A stretch of 64,000 bases of DNA, from assembly GCF_000833575.1 (NCBI RefSeq), contig NZ_CP010827.1, positions 2,095,993 to 2,159,992 of the forward strand, given 5' to 3'. Every line of letters begins with the position of its first letter. Positions within the stretch are counted from its first letter, which is position 1. The notes under the pieces are model-generated. The model made no database searches, was not told where the DNA came from, and saw only the letters and a program-made list of their open reading frames with translations. A program made the position numbers and the translations under genes. Origin of the DNA: Corynebacterium singulare (GTDB lineage Bacteria; Actinomycetota; Actinomycetes; Mycobacteriales; Mycobacteriaceae). Positions 1 through 8,618 of the stretch are shown here, in pieces.

Positions 1-898
1 CCTGGAGGTGGTCACCGCCGAAGGCGGTGCCACACGAGGCCACGGCCGTCTTCACACCCGCGGCATACATGGCCATGACGTCCGTGTAGCCCTCCACCAC
101 CACGGCCTGGTGCTGCTCCGCAATGCTGCGCTTGGCCAGGTCGAGGCCGAAGAGCACCTTGGACTTGCGGTAGAGCATGGTTTCGGGGGTGTTCATGTAC
201 TTGCCCAGCTTGTCATCGTCGAAAAGCTTGCGCGCACCGAAACCAATCACGTTGCCGGACAGGTCCTTGATGGGCCACAGCAGGCGCCGGTGGAAACGGT
301 CGATGGGACCGCGCTTGCCCATCGTCGAAATGCCGGCAGCTTCCAGCTCCTCAAAGGAAAAGCCCATGCGCAGCAGATGCTTGGTGGCGGTGTCCCAGCC
401 CTCGGGCGCATAGCCGCACTCAAAGTCATAAATGATCTCCTTGGAGAAGCCACGGTCAAGGAGGAACTCACGCCCAGGCGCTGCCTGCGGAGTCTCTAGC
501 TGCTGACGGTAAAACTCGTGGGCGGCCTTGTTGGCGGCGATGAGGCGCTGGCGCGTGCCGGGCTTTTCATCGCGCGCTCCGGTGGAGCCACCTTGGTAAT
601 TGATGTGGTAGCCAATCTTCTGGGCTACCGCCTCCACGGCCTCAGGGAAGGAGACCTGCTCCATTTCCATGAGAAAGCTGTAGACATCCCCGCCCTTACC
701 GGTGGAGAAGCAGTGATAGTACCCGCGCTGTGGACGCACGTGGAAGGACGGGGTCTTTTCATCCTTGAAGGGGCTCAAGCCCTTGAGTGAGTCATAGCCG
801 GCGGGTTTGAGCTGGACGTATTCACCCACGATTTCCTCAATAGGCGCGCGTTCACGGATAGCTTGAATGTCGCTGTCCGGAATTCTGCCTCGTGCCAT
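1..898 (-). CDS. dnaG: DNA primase DnaG, N-terminal part (runs off the window)
   Basis: This gene synthesises RNA primers at the replication fork. The start is the ATG at 896-898 (MARGRIPDSDIQAIRERA), and the 3' end lies beyond position 1. The N-terminal CHC2-type domain (about residues 35-100) is recognisable by DEKTPSFHV and HCF. The Toprim domain begins near residue 265 with VVVEGYTDVMAMY. The zinc ribbon is degenerate: the CPFH motif reads SPFK and the HCFGC motif reads HCFST, so three of the four usual Cys/His ligands are replaced. It lies downstream of dgt on the same strand, with a ribonuclease/barstar pair on the opposite strand between them. Confidence 0.95.
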   Translation of the reverse strand, partial: MARGRIPDSDIQAIRERAPIEEIVGEYVQLKPAGYDSLKGLSPFKDEKTPSFHVRPQRGYYHCFSTGKGGDVYSFLMEMEQVSFPEAVEAVAQKIGYHINYQGGSTGARDEKPGTRQRLIAANKAAHEFYRQQLETPQAAPGREFLLDRGFSKEIIYDFECGYAPEGWDTATKHLLRMGFSFEELEAAGISTMGKRGPIDRFHRRLLWPIKDLSGNVIGFGARKLFDDDKLGKYMNTPETMLYRKSKVLFGLDLAKRSIAEQHQAVVVEGYTDVMAMYAAGVKTAVASCGTAFGGDHLQ

Positions 899-1008
899 GC
901 GTACAGACTACCCCGCGCGCGGGACACGGAGCCACAGAGCTGAAGGACCGGCCACATGTGGCACACAGTACGCGCGGACGGGATTTCTTTTTTGGGCCTA
1001 TACCTGCA

Positions 1009-1536
1009 ATGATGGTGGCCATGTCCCAGTCCTCCCCCTCCAGAAAATCGCTTCCGGCTCTCATCGGCGGTGCGCTGCTTGTACTCGTTGCGGGCTACTT
1101 TGGCATCGATCTTGGCGGCGGAGAACACGACGGCGGTGCACAATCCGGCCCGGCTTCTGAGGCTGCTGAGGCCTCGGGAGAATCGCGGTCGGGGGATCGG
1201 GGGGACGTCGACAAGCACAGCTCCGACGATGGTGACCTGCCCACCTGCGCCATGGACACCCTGCCCGAGCAGGCCAAGGACACAGCGCAGGACATCCTGG
1301 CCGGCGGACCTTATGACTATCCGGACAATGACAATGCGCGTTTTGGCAATTACGAGGGCGTGCTGCCGCAGCAAGACCGCAACTATTACCGCGAGTACAC
1401 CGTGGACACCCCGGGTCTTAACCACCGCGGCGCCAAGCGCATCGTGACTGGTGGCGGCAGCGAAACCGACCCGGATGTGTGGTACTACACCGATGACCAC
1501 TATGAGAGCTTCTGCACGATTCCGGACGCTGAGTAG
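1009..1536 (+). CDS. Membrane-anchored or secreted guanyl-specific ribonuclease (RNase Sa/barnase type)
   Basis: This is a small microbial ribonuclease of the N1/T1 (Sa/barnase) family, which cleaves RNA after guanosine. A short N-terminal hydrophobic segment (SLPALIGGALLVLVAGYFGI) looks like a signal or anchor. A Ser/Asp/Gly-rich linker and the catalytic domain follow. Expected catalytic residues are visible: Glu in YYREYTVDTPG, Arg in GAKRIVTGG, and His in YYTDDHYESF. The ATG at 1009 sits 6 nt after TATACC, suggesting a leaderless transcript; ATG 1021 is the alternative start. A barstar-like inhibitor gene follows 29 bp downstream. The likely role is an exported RNase toxin or nutrient-scavenging RNase with a cognate inhibitor. 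Confidence 0.85.
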   Translation: MMVAMSQSSPSRKSLPALIGGALLVLVAGYFGIDLGGGEHDGGAQSGPASEAAEASGESRSGDRGDVDKHSSDDGDLPTCAMDTLPEQAKDTAQDILAGGPYDYPDNDNARFGNYEGVLPQQDRNYYREYTVDTPGLNHRGAKRIVTGGGSETDPDVWYYTDDHYESFCTIPDAE

Positions 1537-1565
1537 GCCTGAAGAGTTAAAGGATTTTTTCGAGC

Positions 1566-1799
1566 ATGGACCGCATTCTCATCACCGAAACCATCCGCAC
1601 CCGCGAGGACTTCTTTGGGGCGCTTGGCCGTCTGCGCGACAACGCAGCCGGAGCGCCGCGCAACCTCGATGACTTGGCGGATTTCCTGCGCGAGCAGCGC
1701 ATCCAGGCGATCATCGCCGCGGACATGGAGCTGGAGCAGGAGGAGTTGTCGCGGATTTCTCTGGTGCTGGAGGACCAGGGCGTGGCGCTGGTGCGCTAG
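1566..1799 (+). CDS. Barstar-family ribonuclease inhibitor
   Basis: A 77-residue acidic protein (MDRILITETIRTREDFFGAL) with the size and pattern of barstar: an N-terminal strand, a helix, and LDDLADFLREQRIQAIIA. A C-terminal ISLVLEDQGVALVR strand ends the protein. Barstar binds and blocks barnase-type RNases in the cytoplasm. The immediate upstream neighbour is a guanyl-specific RNase, which supports the pairing. A Shine-Dalgarno-like AAAGGA lies 10 nt before the ATG. The partner assignment is inferred from adjacency and family. Confidence 0.8.
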   Translation: MDRILITETIRTREDFFGALGRLRDNAAGAPRNLDDLADFLREQRIQAIIAADMELEQEELSRISLVLEDQGVALVR

Positions 1800-1805
1800 G
1801 GGCTT

Positions 1806-3080
1806 TTAGCTCAGAAAACCGAACAGCTCGGCACTGCGCTGGGCAAGGCGCTCCAGGCGGGATTCCGTCATGGAGGCAATCTGGTCAATGACGGCGCGAT
1901 CACGCTCGAGATCGGTTTCTGCCTGGCGCCACCACAGGGCGAAGGTGGCATCGAGGGAACCGGGGGCTCCTGCCACGAGGTAGTCATAGACGCGGAAGAT
2001 GCGCTCGCGCTGGCGGTCTTGCCGGGCCACGTGGGCGGGCTCATCCATGACGTAGAGAACGGCAATGGTCTTGAGCAGGGTCACCTCTGCCACGGCACCT
2101 GGCGGGACCTGGAGAACACCGTTCATGCGTCCGAGCGGGCCATTATTGGCTTCCTGCGTGGCGGACACGGTGGCGCCGACGTAGCGGCCAACCAGTTCCG
2201 AGGTCATCTTTTTCAGTTTTGCGTAGTCGGTAAGCGTGTAGCCGAAATTGCCGATTGCGTTGATGACATCCAGCTGGCGAAGCCGGTCCGCGGCTTCCAG
2301 TAGCTCGTCGGCGGTGCCGCCGAAAGCCTTTGCGCCCTTGTCCGCAAGGTGCGCAAGCTCGACCAGGTCCCAGAGAACGCTGAGCGAAATGCGGCGCGAA
2401 ATGATGCCGTCTTCCACGTCATGGACCGAGTATGCGATGTCATCGGACCAGTCCATAACTTGGGCTTCCATGGACTTGCGCTGATCGCTATGGCCCTGCC
2501 GGAGCCACTCGAGCACGTCGACGTCCTCGTCATAGGCGCCATATTTGCGGTTGGTGGTGCCATCCGGGTTGGTCTTGGTCCAGGGATACTTGCAGGCGGC
2601 GTCGAGCGCGGCGCGGGTGAGGTTGAGGCCATAGCTGTGCGGGCCCGCCGGGGTATCGAGTACTACCTTGGGTTCCAATTTGGTGAGGATGCGCAGAGTC
2701 TGGGCATTGCCTTCGAAGCCGCCGAGGGCGACCTCATTGAGGGCGTTTTCGCCGTTGTGACCGTAGGGCGGGTGGCCGATGTCATGGGTAAGCCCAGCCA
2801 TGTCACACAGGTCAGGATCGAGGCCGAGGCCGGCGCCGATGCTGCGCGCGATTTGGCTGACCTCCAAAGAGTGGGTCAGGCGGGTACGCGGCGTATCGCC
2901 ATCGCGGGGGCCGACGACCTGTGTCTTATCCGCCAAGCGGCGCAGGGCCGCGGAGTGCAGGACGCGGGCGCGATCCCGGGAGAAAGCTCCGCGATGCTCT
3001 TCGGTCTCGCGGTAGGCCGAGCCTTTTGGGGTCTCGGCGGCGAGGCGGGCGACGTCATCGGCGGAATAGTTGTAGCTCAC
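1806..3080 (-). CDS. dgt: Deoxyguanosinetriphosphate triphosphohydrolase-like protein (HD domain)
   Basis: A 424-residue dNTP triphosphohydrolase that converts dNTPs to deoxynucleosides and triphosphate. HD-superfamily metal ligands are visible: RLTHSLEVSQ (H), GLTHDIGHPPYGHNGE (HD and H), and DWSDDIAYSVHDVEDG (D). The length matches the family. In related actinobacteria it precedes dnaG on the same strand, as here, but the RNase/barstar pair intervenes on the other strand. The start MSYNYSADDVARLA is a GTG or ATG near 3080. dNTP-pool control next to primase is a sensible context. Confidence 0.93.
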   Translation of the reverse strand: MSYNYSADDVARLAAETPKGSAYRETEEHRGAFSRDRARVLHSAALRRLADKTQVVGPRDGDTPRTRLTHSLEVSQIARSIGAGLGLDPDLCDMAGLTHDIGHPPYGHNGENALNEVALGGFEGNAQTLRILTKLEPKVVLDTPAGPHSYGLNLTRAALDAACKYPWTKTNPDGTTNRKYGAYDEDVDVLEWLRQGHSDQRKSMEAQVMDWSDDIAYSVHDVEDGIISRRISLSVLWDLVELAHLADKGAKAFGGTADELLEAADRLRQLDVINAIGNFGYTLTDYAKLKKMTSELVGRYVGATVSATQEANNGPLGRMNGVLQVPPGAVAEVTLLKTIAVLYVMDEPAHVARQDRQRERIFRVYDYLVAGAPGSLDATFALWWRQAETDLERDRAVIDQIASMTESRLERLAQRSAELFGFLS

Positions 3081-3091
3081 AGAGGTTTAGT

Positions 3092-3676
3092 TTAGGCGGT
3101 GTCGTCGCCCTGCTGGGGCTGCCTCGCGCCAATGACGCTGTGGCGCAGTGCCTGGTTGGGGCGGATGATGCGCTCGATGCGGTAGAAGGCCGTGCGGAGT
3201 CCGGCGGAACGCTTCTCCCCTACTGCGGTGCGAAGTCCGAGGTAGATCAGCCCACCGGTCTCGTGCGCGAGGTAGCGCCACCACGGAATGGAGAACCGCG
3301 GGGACGGATAGTAGGGCGTTCCCAGAACCGTGGCGCGTATCCCCTCTTGGCGGGCGATGAGGAAGGTGCGCAGGCGGTGGAGTGGATCGGTGACGATGAC
3401 AGCTTCGGTGACGCCGAGCTTGTCGCGCGCGGCCGCGAGTGAGCTGCGGGTATCAAGCCCCTCCTCGAGAGCGGTGACGTCAAGGGTGGTGTTCTCCAGC
3501 AGGCGCTTGGCCACGCCGGCCTCGGTGAACCTATCGCCAGGTAAGTTCCCACCAACGGTGACGATGGGCAGGTTGTGTGCGGCGGCGTGCTCGGCGGCGT
3601 AGCGCACGCGGCCGGCGAGGATGCGGGAGGGGCGGCCGTCGTATTGCGCGGCTCCTAAAACAATGACGTACTTCAC
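3092..3676 (-). CDS. YdcF-like (DUF218) protein
   Basis: A 194-residue protein of the YdcF/SanA/ElyC-type DUF218 family. The hallmark N-terminus is IVLGAAQYDGRPSRIL, followed by AGRVRYAAEHA, VTVGGNLPGD, and VIVTDPLHRLRTFLIARQEGI. Family members bind S-adenosylmethionine or act in envelope and peptidoglycan-related stress, but the biochemical role is generally unclear. It lacks an obvious N-terminal membrane segment. It ends 11 bp upstream of the dgt start and is probably co-transcribed with dgt. Confidence 0.85.
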   Translation of the reverse strand: MKYVIVLGAAQYDGRPSRILAGRVRYAAEHAAAHNLPIVTVGGNLPGDRFTEAGVAKRLLENTTLDVTALEEGLDTRSSLAAARDKLGVTEAVIVTDPLHRLRTFLIARQEGIRATVLGTPYYPSPRFSIPWWRYLAHETGGLIYLGLRTAVGEKRSAGLRTAFYRIERIIRPNQALRHSVIGARQPQQGDDTA

Positions 3677-3710
3677 TGCCTTACTAGCTTAGCGTCGGGA
3701 AGGTATCGTG

Positions 3711-5789
3711 GTGCGCATGACTATTGCTGCTCGTATCGGCCGCGCCGCCCTCGCCGCCCTCGTGCTGGGTTGCGCCACTGCCGGCCCTGCTGTGGCCGCG
3801 GAATTAATTGTCGCCGCCCCCGAGGCGTCCGCCCTCAAGGACAAAGTGACGGATGAGGCCGGGGTGCTCTCCAGCTCGGAGAAGTCCGAGTTGGAGGACA
3901 AGATTGTGGCTCTGCAACAGGAGCACCACGTGGTGATTTTCGTGGTCTTTGCCTCCTCCCTGCCGGAGGGCGCGGAGAGCTACGCCAACGGCATTGTGAA
4001 GGCCAAGGGCCCGAACTCCGCGGCCTATGTGGTGGGTGTGGATGATTCCACCGTCGGCGTGCAGACCGGTAATGACTGGCCCCGCGGGCGCCTCGATGTC
4101 ATGTATGACGCGGCATACGCGAAGCTTGTCGACGGTCACCAGTACGGCCCCTCTGCCCTCGCGCTTGTCGACGCTGCCGCAACCGGTTCCGCAGGTTCCT
4201 CCGGCTCCTCCGGCTCCGGCTCTTCGGGGTCTGCTGATTCCGCGGGTTCCTCGGATGGCTCCGGCGGCCTCTGGTTGGCTGGCGGCGCAGGTGCCCTGGT
4301 GCTGGCCGGTGGCGGCATCGCGGCGGCAAGCCGGCGCAAGACCAAGAAGGACTCCGCGGCCTCTCTGGAGTCCGCTCGCCAGATTGAGCCGGGTAATACC
4401 TCACAGCTGGACCGGCTGGATATGGCGACGCTCTCCCAGCTGGCGCAGGAAGAGCTGGTCTCCACTGACGAGTCCATTCGCCGCGGCAAGGAAGAGCTCG
4501 ATATCGCAGTCGCCGAGTTCGGCCCGGAGCGCACCCGCCCGTTTAGCCGCGCCATGAGCCACTCCATGCTGACCCTGCAGAAAGCCTTCCAGCTGCAGCA
4601 GCAACTCGATGACAACCTGCCCACCTCCCAGGGCGAGCGCCGGCAGATGCTGGTGGAGATTATTTCCTCTTGTGGCCAGGCTGACGATGCCCTCGACGCG
4701 CAGGCAGCGGACTTCGCCCAGATGCGTGACCTGCTCATTAATGCCGGATCCAAGCTCGATGAGCTCACGCGCCGCACGGTGGATCTGCGAGGCCGCCTGC
4801 CGCAGGCTAGTGCCACGTTGTCGTCCCTTCGCGGGTCCTATTCGGAAGAGGCGCTCTCCTCCATCGCGGATAACCCAGAGATGGCGGAAGTCTCCCTCAC
4901 CGAGGCCGAAAAACTCCTCGACCGCGGCCGCGAGCTTCAGTCCAAGCCGGCCGGCCAGCAAGGACCGTTGGTCGGTATTATTCGCGATTGTGAACACGCC
5001 CTCGAGATCTCCGACCGGCTCCTCACCGGCGTAGAGAACGCCGAGACCTCCATCGCCTCAGCCAAGGCAAACCTGCAGGCGCTCATTGAGGAAATCGAGG
5101 ACGAAATCACCGAAGCCCGTGAACTCGAGCAGCGCGGCAAGGCTCAAGGCTCCCCGGCTGATTGGTCCGCCTTGGAAGAGTTACTTTCGCTGGCTCGAAC
5201 TGCTGTTGACCAGGCTCGCAGCAACGGTCAGGCTGACCCGCTGGGCCAGTACACCGCCCTGACGGCAATCGATACCAAACTCGACGAGCAACTCGACACC
5301 GTCCGCGAGACCAATTCCACTCGTGAGCGCCAGCTCTCCCTTTACCGCCAGCAGATGGCTTCCGCGGAATCCTCCATCCAGGCAGCTGAGGACCTGCTCT
5401 CCTCCCGCGGGCGCGTCATCGGTTCTGAAGCGCGCGTGGCTCTGGCTGATGCCACCCGCCTCCACGCCCAAGCCCAGAGCGCCGCCTCCACGGACCTGTG
5501 CGCGGCCCTCACATTCTCCCGCGATGCTGCCGCTGCCGCGCAGACCTCCCTTAACCGAGCCAAGAGCGATCTGGATGCTTACCGCCGCCAGCAGCAGCGC
5601 CGCCAAGCCAATGACGTTGCGAGCAACGTCCTCACCGGCATGGTCTTGGGCCAAGTCCTCGGCGGCGGCTCCCGCGGCCACGGCGGTGGTTTCGGCGGGG
5701 GCTTCGGTGGCGGCTTCGGCGGCGGAGGCTTCGGAGGCGGAGGATTCAGCGGCGGCGGTGGCGGTGGCTTCCGCGGCGGCTCCTTCTAG
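3711..5789 (+). CDS. Large TPM-domain membrane protein with coiled coil and Gly-rich tail
   Basis: A protein of about 692 residues. In order it has a signal peptide (RIGRAALAALVLG to about residue 27), a TPM/TLP18.3 domain (VTDEAGVLSSSEKSELEDKI; about 38-140), and a Ser/Gly linker (155-185). A transmembrane segment (about 187-208), a long predicted coiled-coil region (230-640) and a Gly/Phe-rich tail follow. TPM proteins have diverse envelope roles, so the specific function here is unknown. GTG 3711 is preferred because GGGAAGG lies 7 nt upstream; GTG 3708 and ATG 3717 are alternatives. It is transcribed divergently from the YdcF-like gene. Confidence 0.85.
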   Translation: MRMTIAARIGRAALAALVLGCATAGPAVAAELIVAAPEASALKDKVTDEAGVLSSSEKSELEDKIVALQQEHHVVIFVVFASSLPEGAESYANGIVKAKGPNSAAYVVGVDDSTVGVQTGNDWPRGRLDVMYDAAYAKLVDGHQYGPSALALVDAAATGSAGSSGSSGSGSSGSADSAGSSDGSGGLWLAGGAGALVLAGGGIAAASRRKTKKDSAASLESARQIEPGNTSQLDRLDMATLSQLAQEELVSTDESIRRGKEELDIAVAEFGPERTRPFSRAMSHSMLTLQKAFQLQQQLDDNLPTSQGERRQMLVEIISSCGQADDALDAQAADFAQMRDLLINAGSKLDELTRRTVDLRGRLPQASATLSSLRGSYSEEALSSIADNPEMAEVSLTEAEKLLDRGRELQSKPAGQQGPLVGIIRDCEHALEISDRLLTGVENAETSIASAKANLQALIEEIEDEITEARELEQRGKAQGSPADWSALEELLSLARTAVDQARSNGQADPLGQYTALTAIDTKLDEQLDTVRETNSTRERQLSLYRQQMASAESSIQAAEDLLSSRGRVIGSEARVALADATRLHAQAQSAASTDLCAALTFSRDAAAAAQTSLNRAKSDLDAYRRQQQRRQANDVASNVLTGMVLGQVLGGGSRGHGGGFGGGFGGGFGGGGFGGGGFSGGGGGGFRGGSF

Positions 5790-5835
5790 CCGCCCCCGGC
5801 CTTCGCTGGCGTCTCACGCAAGGCATCTGCTCGGC

Positions 5836-5859
5836 GGCGTTTTCACAGCTGAAAACGCC
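5836..5859 (+). terminator. Hairpin downstream of the TPM gene
   Basis: Perfect 9-bp arms GGCGTTTTC and GAAAACGCC enclose a 6-base loop, extended by an outer GGC/GCC. It lies 46 bp after the TPM stop codon. The following sequence is not strongly T-rich, so it is a weak intrinsic terminator or a 3'-end stabiliser. Confidence 0.45.
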
Positions 5860-5940
5860 TTATGCCGCCTCAACGGTCGGCTGAGCCTTTCCTTCATGCA
5901 CATGGTTCGAGTCATACGGCTCTACTCACATGGTTTAGCT

Positions 5941-6016
5941 CAGAAGGTTTACTTGGGGTCAAACGAACCAAATGGAGGCCTGTAGATGGTTTGTTTGGGG
6001 GCAAAGAAACCTTATG
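5941..6016. repeat. Diverged double-hairpin element (GGTTT type)
   Basis: Two successive imperfect hairpins are present. GGTTTACTT pairs with AAACGAACC, and ATGGTTTGTTT pairs with AAAGAAACCTTAT. The spacing resembles the GGTCCCT repeats nearby, but GGTTT/AAACC replaces GGTCCC/GGGACC. It is interpreted as a diverged relative of that family. Confidence 0.4.
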
Positions 6017-6070
6017 ACTAATGCCTTCTGACTCGACCCCCCGTGTACGACAACCGCACAGGAAATCCGC

Positions 6071-6142
6071 ACCCCCTACCGATGCGGGGTGGTAAACCCC
6101 TTACCGATGCCAGGTGGCACCCCCTACCGATAGGACGGTGGA
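6071..6142. repeat. Three tandem 24-bp repeats
   Basis: Units at 6071-6094, 6095-6118 and 6119-6142 share the pattern A(C/A)CCCCTACCGATG followed by a GGTGG end. Several positions differ between units. They lie in the noncoding gap between the TPM gene and the convergent small genes, immediately before a GGTCCCT repeat. No start codon with a ribosome binding site was seen across them. Confidence 0.75.
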
Positions 6143-6148
6143 CTGCGG

Positions 6149-6286
6149 AAGGTCCCTTCAGTTTGGTCCCTGTAGTTTGGTCCCTTGGCACCGTAAAGGG
6201 ACCACTTATCGCGCGAAATCAGCCAACACATGGTCCCTGTGCACTAATAAGGGACCAGGGTAGAGGGACCAAACGACCAGGTCCGT
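6149..6286. repeat. GGTCCCT interspersed hairpin repeat, copy A
   Basis: The element carries several GGTCCCT motifs and their complement AGGGACC in an ordered inverted arrangement. AAGGTCCCTT and GGTCCCTTGG lie on the left. AAAGGGACCA, CATGGTCCCT, AAGGGACC and AGAGGGACC follow. It can fold into two inner hairpins plus outer pairing. It lies between two convergent gene ends. Copies B (12211-12350) and C (17914-18054) share the same order. Confidence 0.85.
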
Positions 6287-6303
6287 TCGATAGCGGAGGT
6301 GAG

Positions 6304-6720
6304 CTAGGTGCGCAGGGGGCGGGTGGGGCCGTCGATAAGCATGCAACAGTAGCTGGTGAAGACGGCGTCCGGCAGGGGCAGCTCGCCCACGGCGACCTCA
6401 AGGTCGCGGCCGCGCGGAGCGGTGCGGGCGACTTCCGTGCCGGACGCGTCGATGATGCGACGCTCGCGCCGGAAAGGGTTCGTGCGCTCGAGCAGGTACT
6501 CGCGGTCCTGACAGACCGCGCGCAGGTTATTCACCGTGAAGCTGGCCTGCTCAGCCGAAAAGGCAGGGCCACGCACGCTAAAACGGCGGGCTCCTGGGAC
6601 ATGCTCGAATGCGATCGTGGTGCCCGATCCGGGCAGCAGCAGGCCCGTCGGATTCACGCGGGCGATGACCTCGTCCGCGGCGTTGACCAGCACGCCATCG
6701 CGCCACATACAACGCTGCAT
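6304..6720 (-). CDS. Hypothetical protein, 138 aa
   Basis: I do not recognise this protein. It begins MQRCMWRDGVLVNAADEVIARV and is rich in short alternating beta-like stretches, with ERTNPFRRERRIIDASGTEVA in the middle. It has no transmembrane segment or signal peptide. Its ATG directly abuts the stop of the upstream 172-aa gene (TAA then ATG), so the two are translationally coupled and follow glyS in the same transcriptional direction. A paired function with the upstream membrane-anchored protein is inferred. Confidence 0.7.
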   Translation of the reverse strand: MQRCMWRDGVLVNAADEVIARVNPTGLLLPGSGTTIAFEHVPGARRFSVRGPAFSAEQASFTVNNLRAVCQDREYLLERTNPFRRERRIIDASGTEVARTAPRGRDLEVAVGELPLPDAVFTSYCCMLIDGPTRPLRT

Positions 6721-7239
6721 TTACATCAACACCGTGACGACGGCGACGAGGGACAGCAGCAGCAACGTCACGATGATCGGGATGGCGGTGCGCTGCGTGC
6801 GCGCCTCAAGGATGACCCGCGTGAACCAGCTCAGACCAGCGATTTCCCAATCATCGAGGTCACCGGAGTCATCACTGTGCTCTCCTTCGAACTCGAGGAT
6901 GGCCTTGCGCACTCCCGAGTTCTTGGAGGAGAACTGGGCAACCTTGACGCCCGAGCTGTCCTCCACGATCCAGTCACCGCCAGCCTCGTTGATGAAGGCG
7001 AAAGTGCGACCATCCAGCGAGGCCTCCAAGCGCTTATCGCGTTTGGGGTTGCCGGCGAGGCGGTAGACGCGGTCGTCAGTCAGCGTGATGGAAGCGCCCA
7101 AATCAGTGACGTCGAGACGCCAGTGATCACCTTCCACGTCGGCCGAGCGCTCCTGGAACATACCCAGCGACCCCGGTCCCTCCTCCACGAGGAGGACCGA
7201 GTTCTTGCTGTCGCTGCGATCCCAGCTGGTGTAGTGCAT
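6721..7239 (-). CDS. Hypothetical protein with C-terminal membrane anchor, 172 aa
   Basis: Function not recognised. Residues 1-145 are hydrophilic, with repeated beta-like segments (GASITLTDDRVYRLAG, TFAFINEAGGDWIVEDSSG). Residues about 150-172 form one transmembrane helix (AIPIIVTLLLLSLVAVVTVL), so it is probably tail-anchored with the N-terminus in the cytoplasm. The start overlaps the glyS stop by one base, implying coupling to glyS. The adjoining 138-aa gene has a similar length and sequence texture without the anchor. Confidence 0.7.
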   Translation of the reverse strand: MHYTSWDRSDSKNSVLLVEEGPGSLGMFQERSADVEGDHWRLDVTDLGASITLTDDRVYRLAGNPKRDKRLEASLDGRTFAFINEAGGDWIVEDSSGVKVAQFSSKNSGVRKAILEFEGEHSDDSGDLDDWEIAGLSWFTRVILEARTQRTAIPIIVTLLLLSLVAVVTVLM

Positions 7240-8618
7240 TAGCAGCCGATCAGGCGGGTGGCCAGGTATGCCTCAAGCTCATCAAGCTTGACGCGCTCCT
7301 GCTCCATGGAGTCACGCTCACGGACGGTGACCGCGTTGTCCTCGAGGGTGTCGAAGTCATAGGTCACGCAGAACGGAGTACCGATCTCGTCCTGACGTCG
7401 GTAGCGGCGGCCGATGGCACCGGAGGTGTCAAACTCGACATTCCAGTTCGCGCGCAGCTTGTTGGCGAGTTCACGGGCCGGGGTGGACAGCTCTTCCTTC
7501 TTGGACAGCGGCAGCACAGCCACCTTGACCGGGGCGAGGCGGCGGTCAAGGCGCAGGACCACGCGCTTATCGGTACCGCCCTTGGCGTTCGGGGCTTCTT
7601 CCTCGTCATAGGCATCGATGAGGAAGGCCATCATGGCACGACCAAGGCCAGCGGCCGGCTCGATGACGTACGGGGTCCAGCGCTCGCCGGACTCCTGGTC
7701 AAAGTAAGACAGGTCCTCGCCGGAGCCCTTCGCATGCACAGACAGGTCATAGTCGGTTCGGTTGGCCACGCCTTCCAGCTCGCCCCACTTAGAGCCCTTG
7801 AAGTTGTAGGCGTACTCCACGTCCACGGTGCGCTTGGAGTAGTGAGAGAGCTTCTCCTGCGGGTGCTCGTAGAGGCGCAGGTTCTCTTCCTTGATACCGA
7901 GGTCGATGTACCAGTTGTAGCGGTCATCAATCCAGTACTGGTGCCACTCTTCGTCCTCGCCCGGCTTGACGAAGAACTCCATCTCCATCTGCTCGAACTC
8001 ACGCGTACGGAAGATGAAGTTACCGGGGGTGATCTCGTTGCGGAAGGACTTACCGATGTTCGCGATGCCGAACGGCGGCTTCACGCGGGCAGATGTCATG
8101 ACATTCTTGAAGTTGACGAAGATGCCCTGGGCGGTCTCCGGGCGCAGGTAGTGCAGGCCCTGCTCGTCATCAACCGGGCCGAGGAAGGTCTTGAGCAGTC
8201 CGGAGAAGGCTTTCGGCTCGGTCCAGTCACCGGGCTGGCCGGTCTCCGGGTCATTAATGTCCGCCAGGCCGTTCTCCGGCTCGTGACCGTGCTTCTCCTC
8301 GTAGGCCTCAATGAGGTGATCAGCGCGGTAGCGCTTACCAGTGTGGCGGGATTCAACGAGCGGATCGGTAAAGACCTCGACGTGGCCGGAGGACACCCAC
8401 ACCTGACGGGGCTGAATCACGGAGGTGTCAACACCCACGACGTCGTCGCGCGACTGCACCATGTGGCGCCACCACTGGCGCTTGATGTTTTCCTTCAGTT
8501 CAACGCCAAGCGGGCCGTAGTCCCACGCAGAGCGGGAACCGCCATAAATTTCACCTGCCTGGTAGACCAAGCCGCGGCGCTTGCACAGGCTGACGACGGT
8601 ATCAATGACGGATGCCAT
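7239..8618 (-). CDS. glyS: Glycyl-tRNA synthetase (dimeric, single-chain type)
   Basis: A 459-residue class II aminoacyl-tRNA synthetase that charges tRNA-Gly in the cytoplasm. Visible features are [24 protein letters not shown] near the N-terminus, motif 2 around [22 protein letters not shown], and motif 3 around [16 protein letters not shown]-terminal anticodon-binding domain ([35 protein letters not shown]) is also seen. The start [16 protein letters not shown] is unambiguous. No T-box-like leader was seen upstream. It is divergent from the ArsR-type regulator gene. Confidence 0.96.
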   Translation of the reverse strand: MASVIDTVVSLCKRRGLVYQAGEIYGGSRSAWDYGPLGVELKENIKRQWWRHMVQSRDDVVGVDTSVIQPRQVWVSSGHVEVFTDPLVESRHTGKRYRADHLIEAYEEKHGHEPENGLADINDPETGQPGDWTEPKAFSGLLKTFLGPVDDEQGLHYLRPETAQGIFVNFKNVMTSARVKPPFGIANIGKSFRNEITPGNFIFRTREFEQMEMEFFVKPGEDEEWHQYWIDDRYNWYIDLGIKEENLRLYEHPQEKLSHYSKRTVDVEYAYNFKGSKWGELEGVANRTDYDLSVHAKGSGEDLSYFDQESGERWTPYVIEPAAGLGRAMMAFLIDAYDEEEAPNAKGGTDKRVVLRLDRRLAPVKVAVLPLSKKEELSTPARELANKLRANWNVEFDTSGAIGRRYRRQDEIGTPFCVTYDFDTLEDNAVTVRERDSMEQERVKLDELEAYLATRLIGC

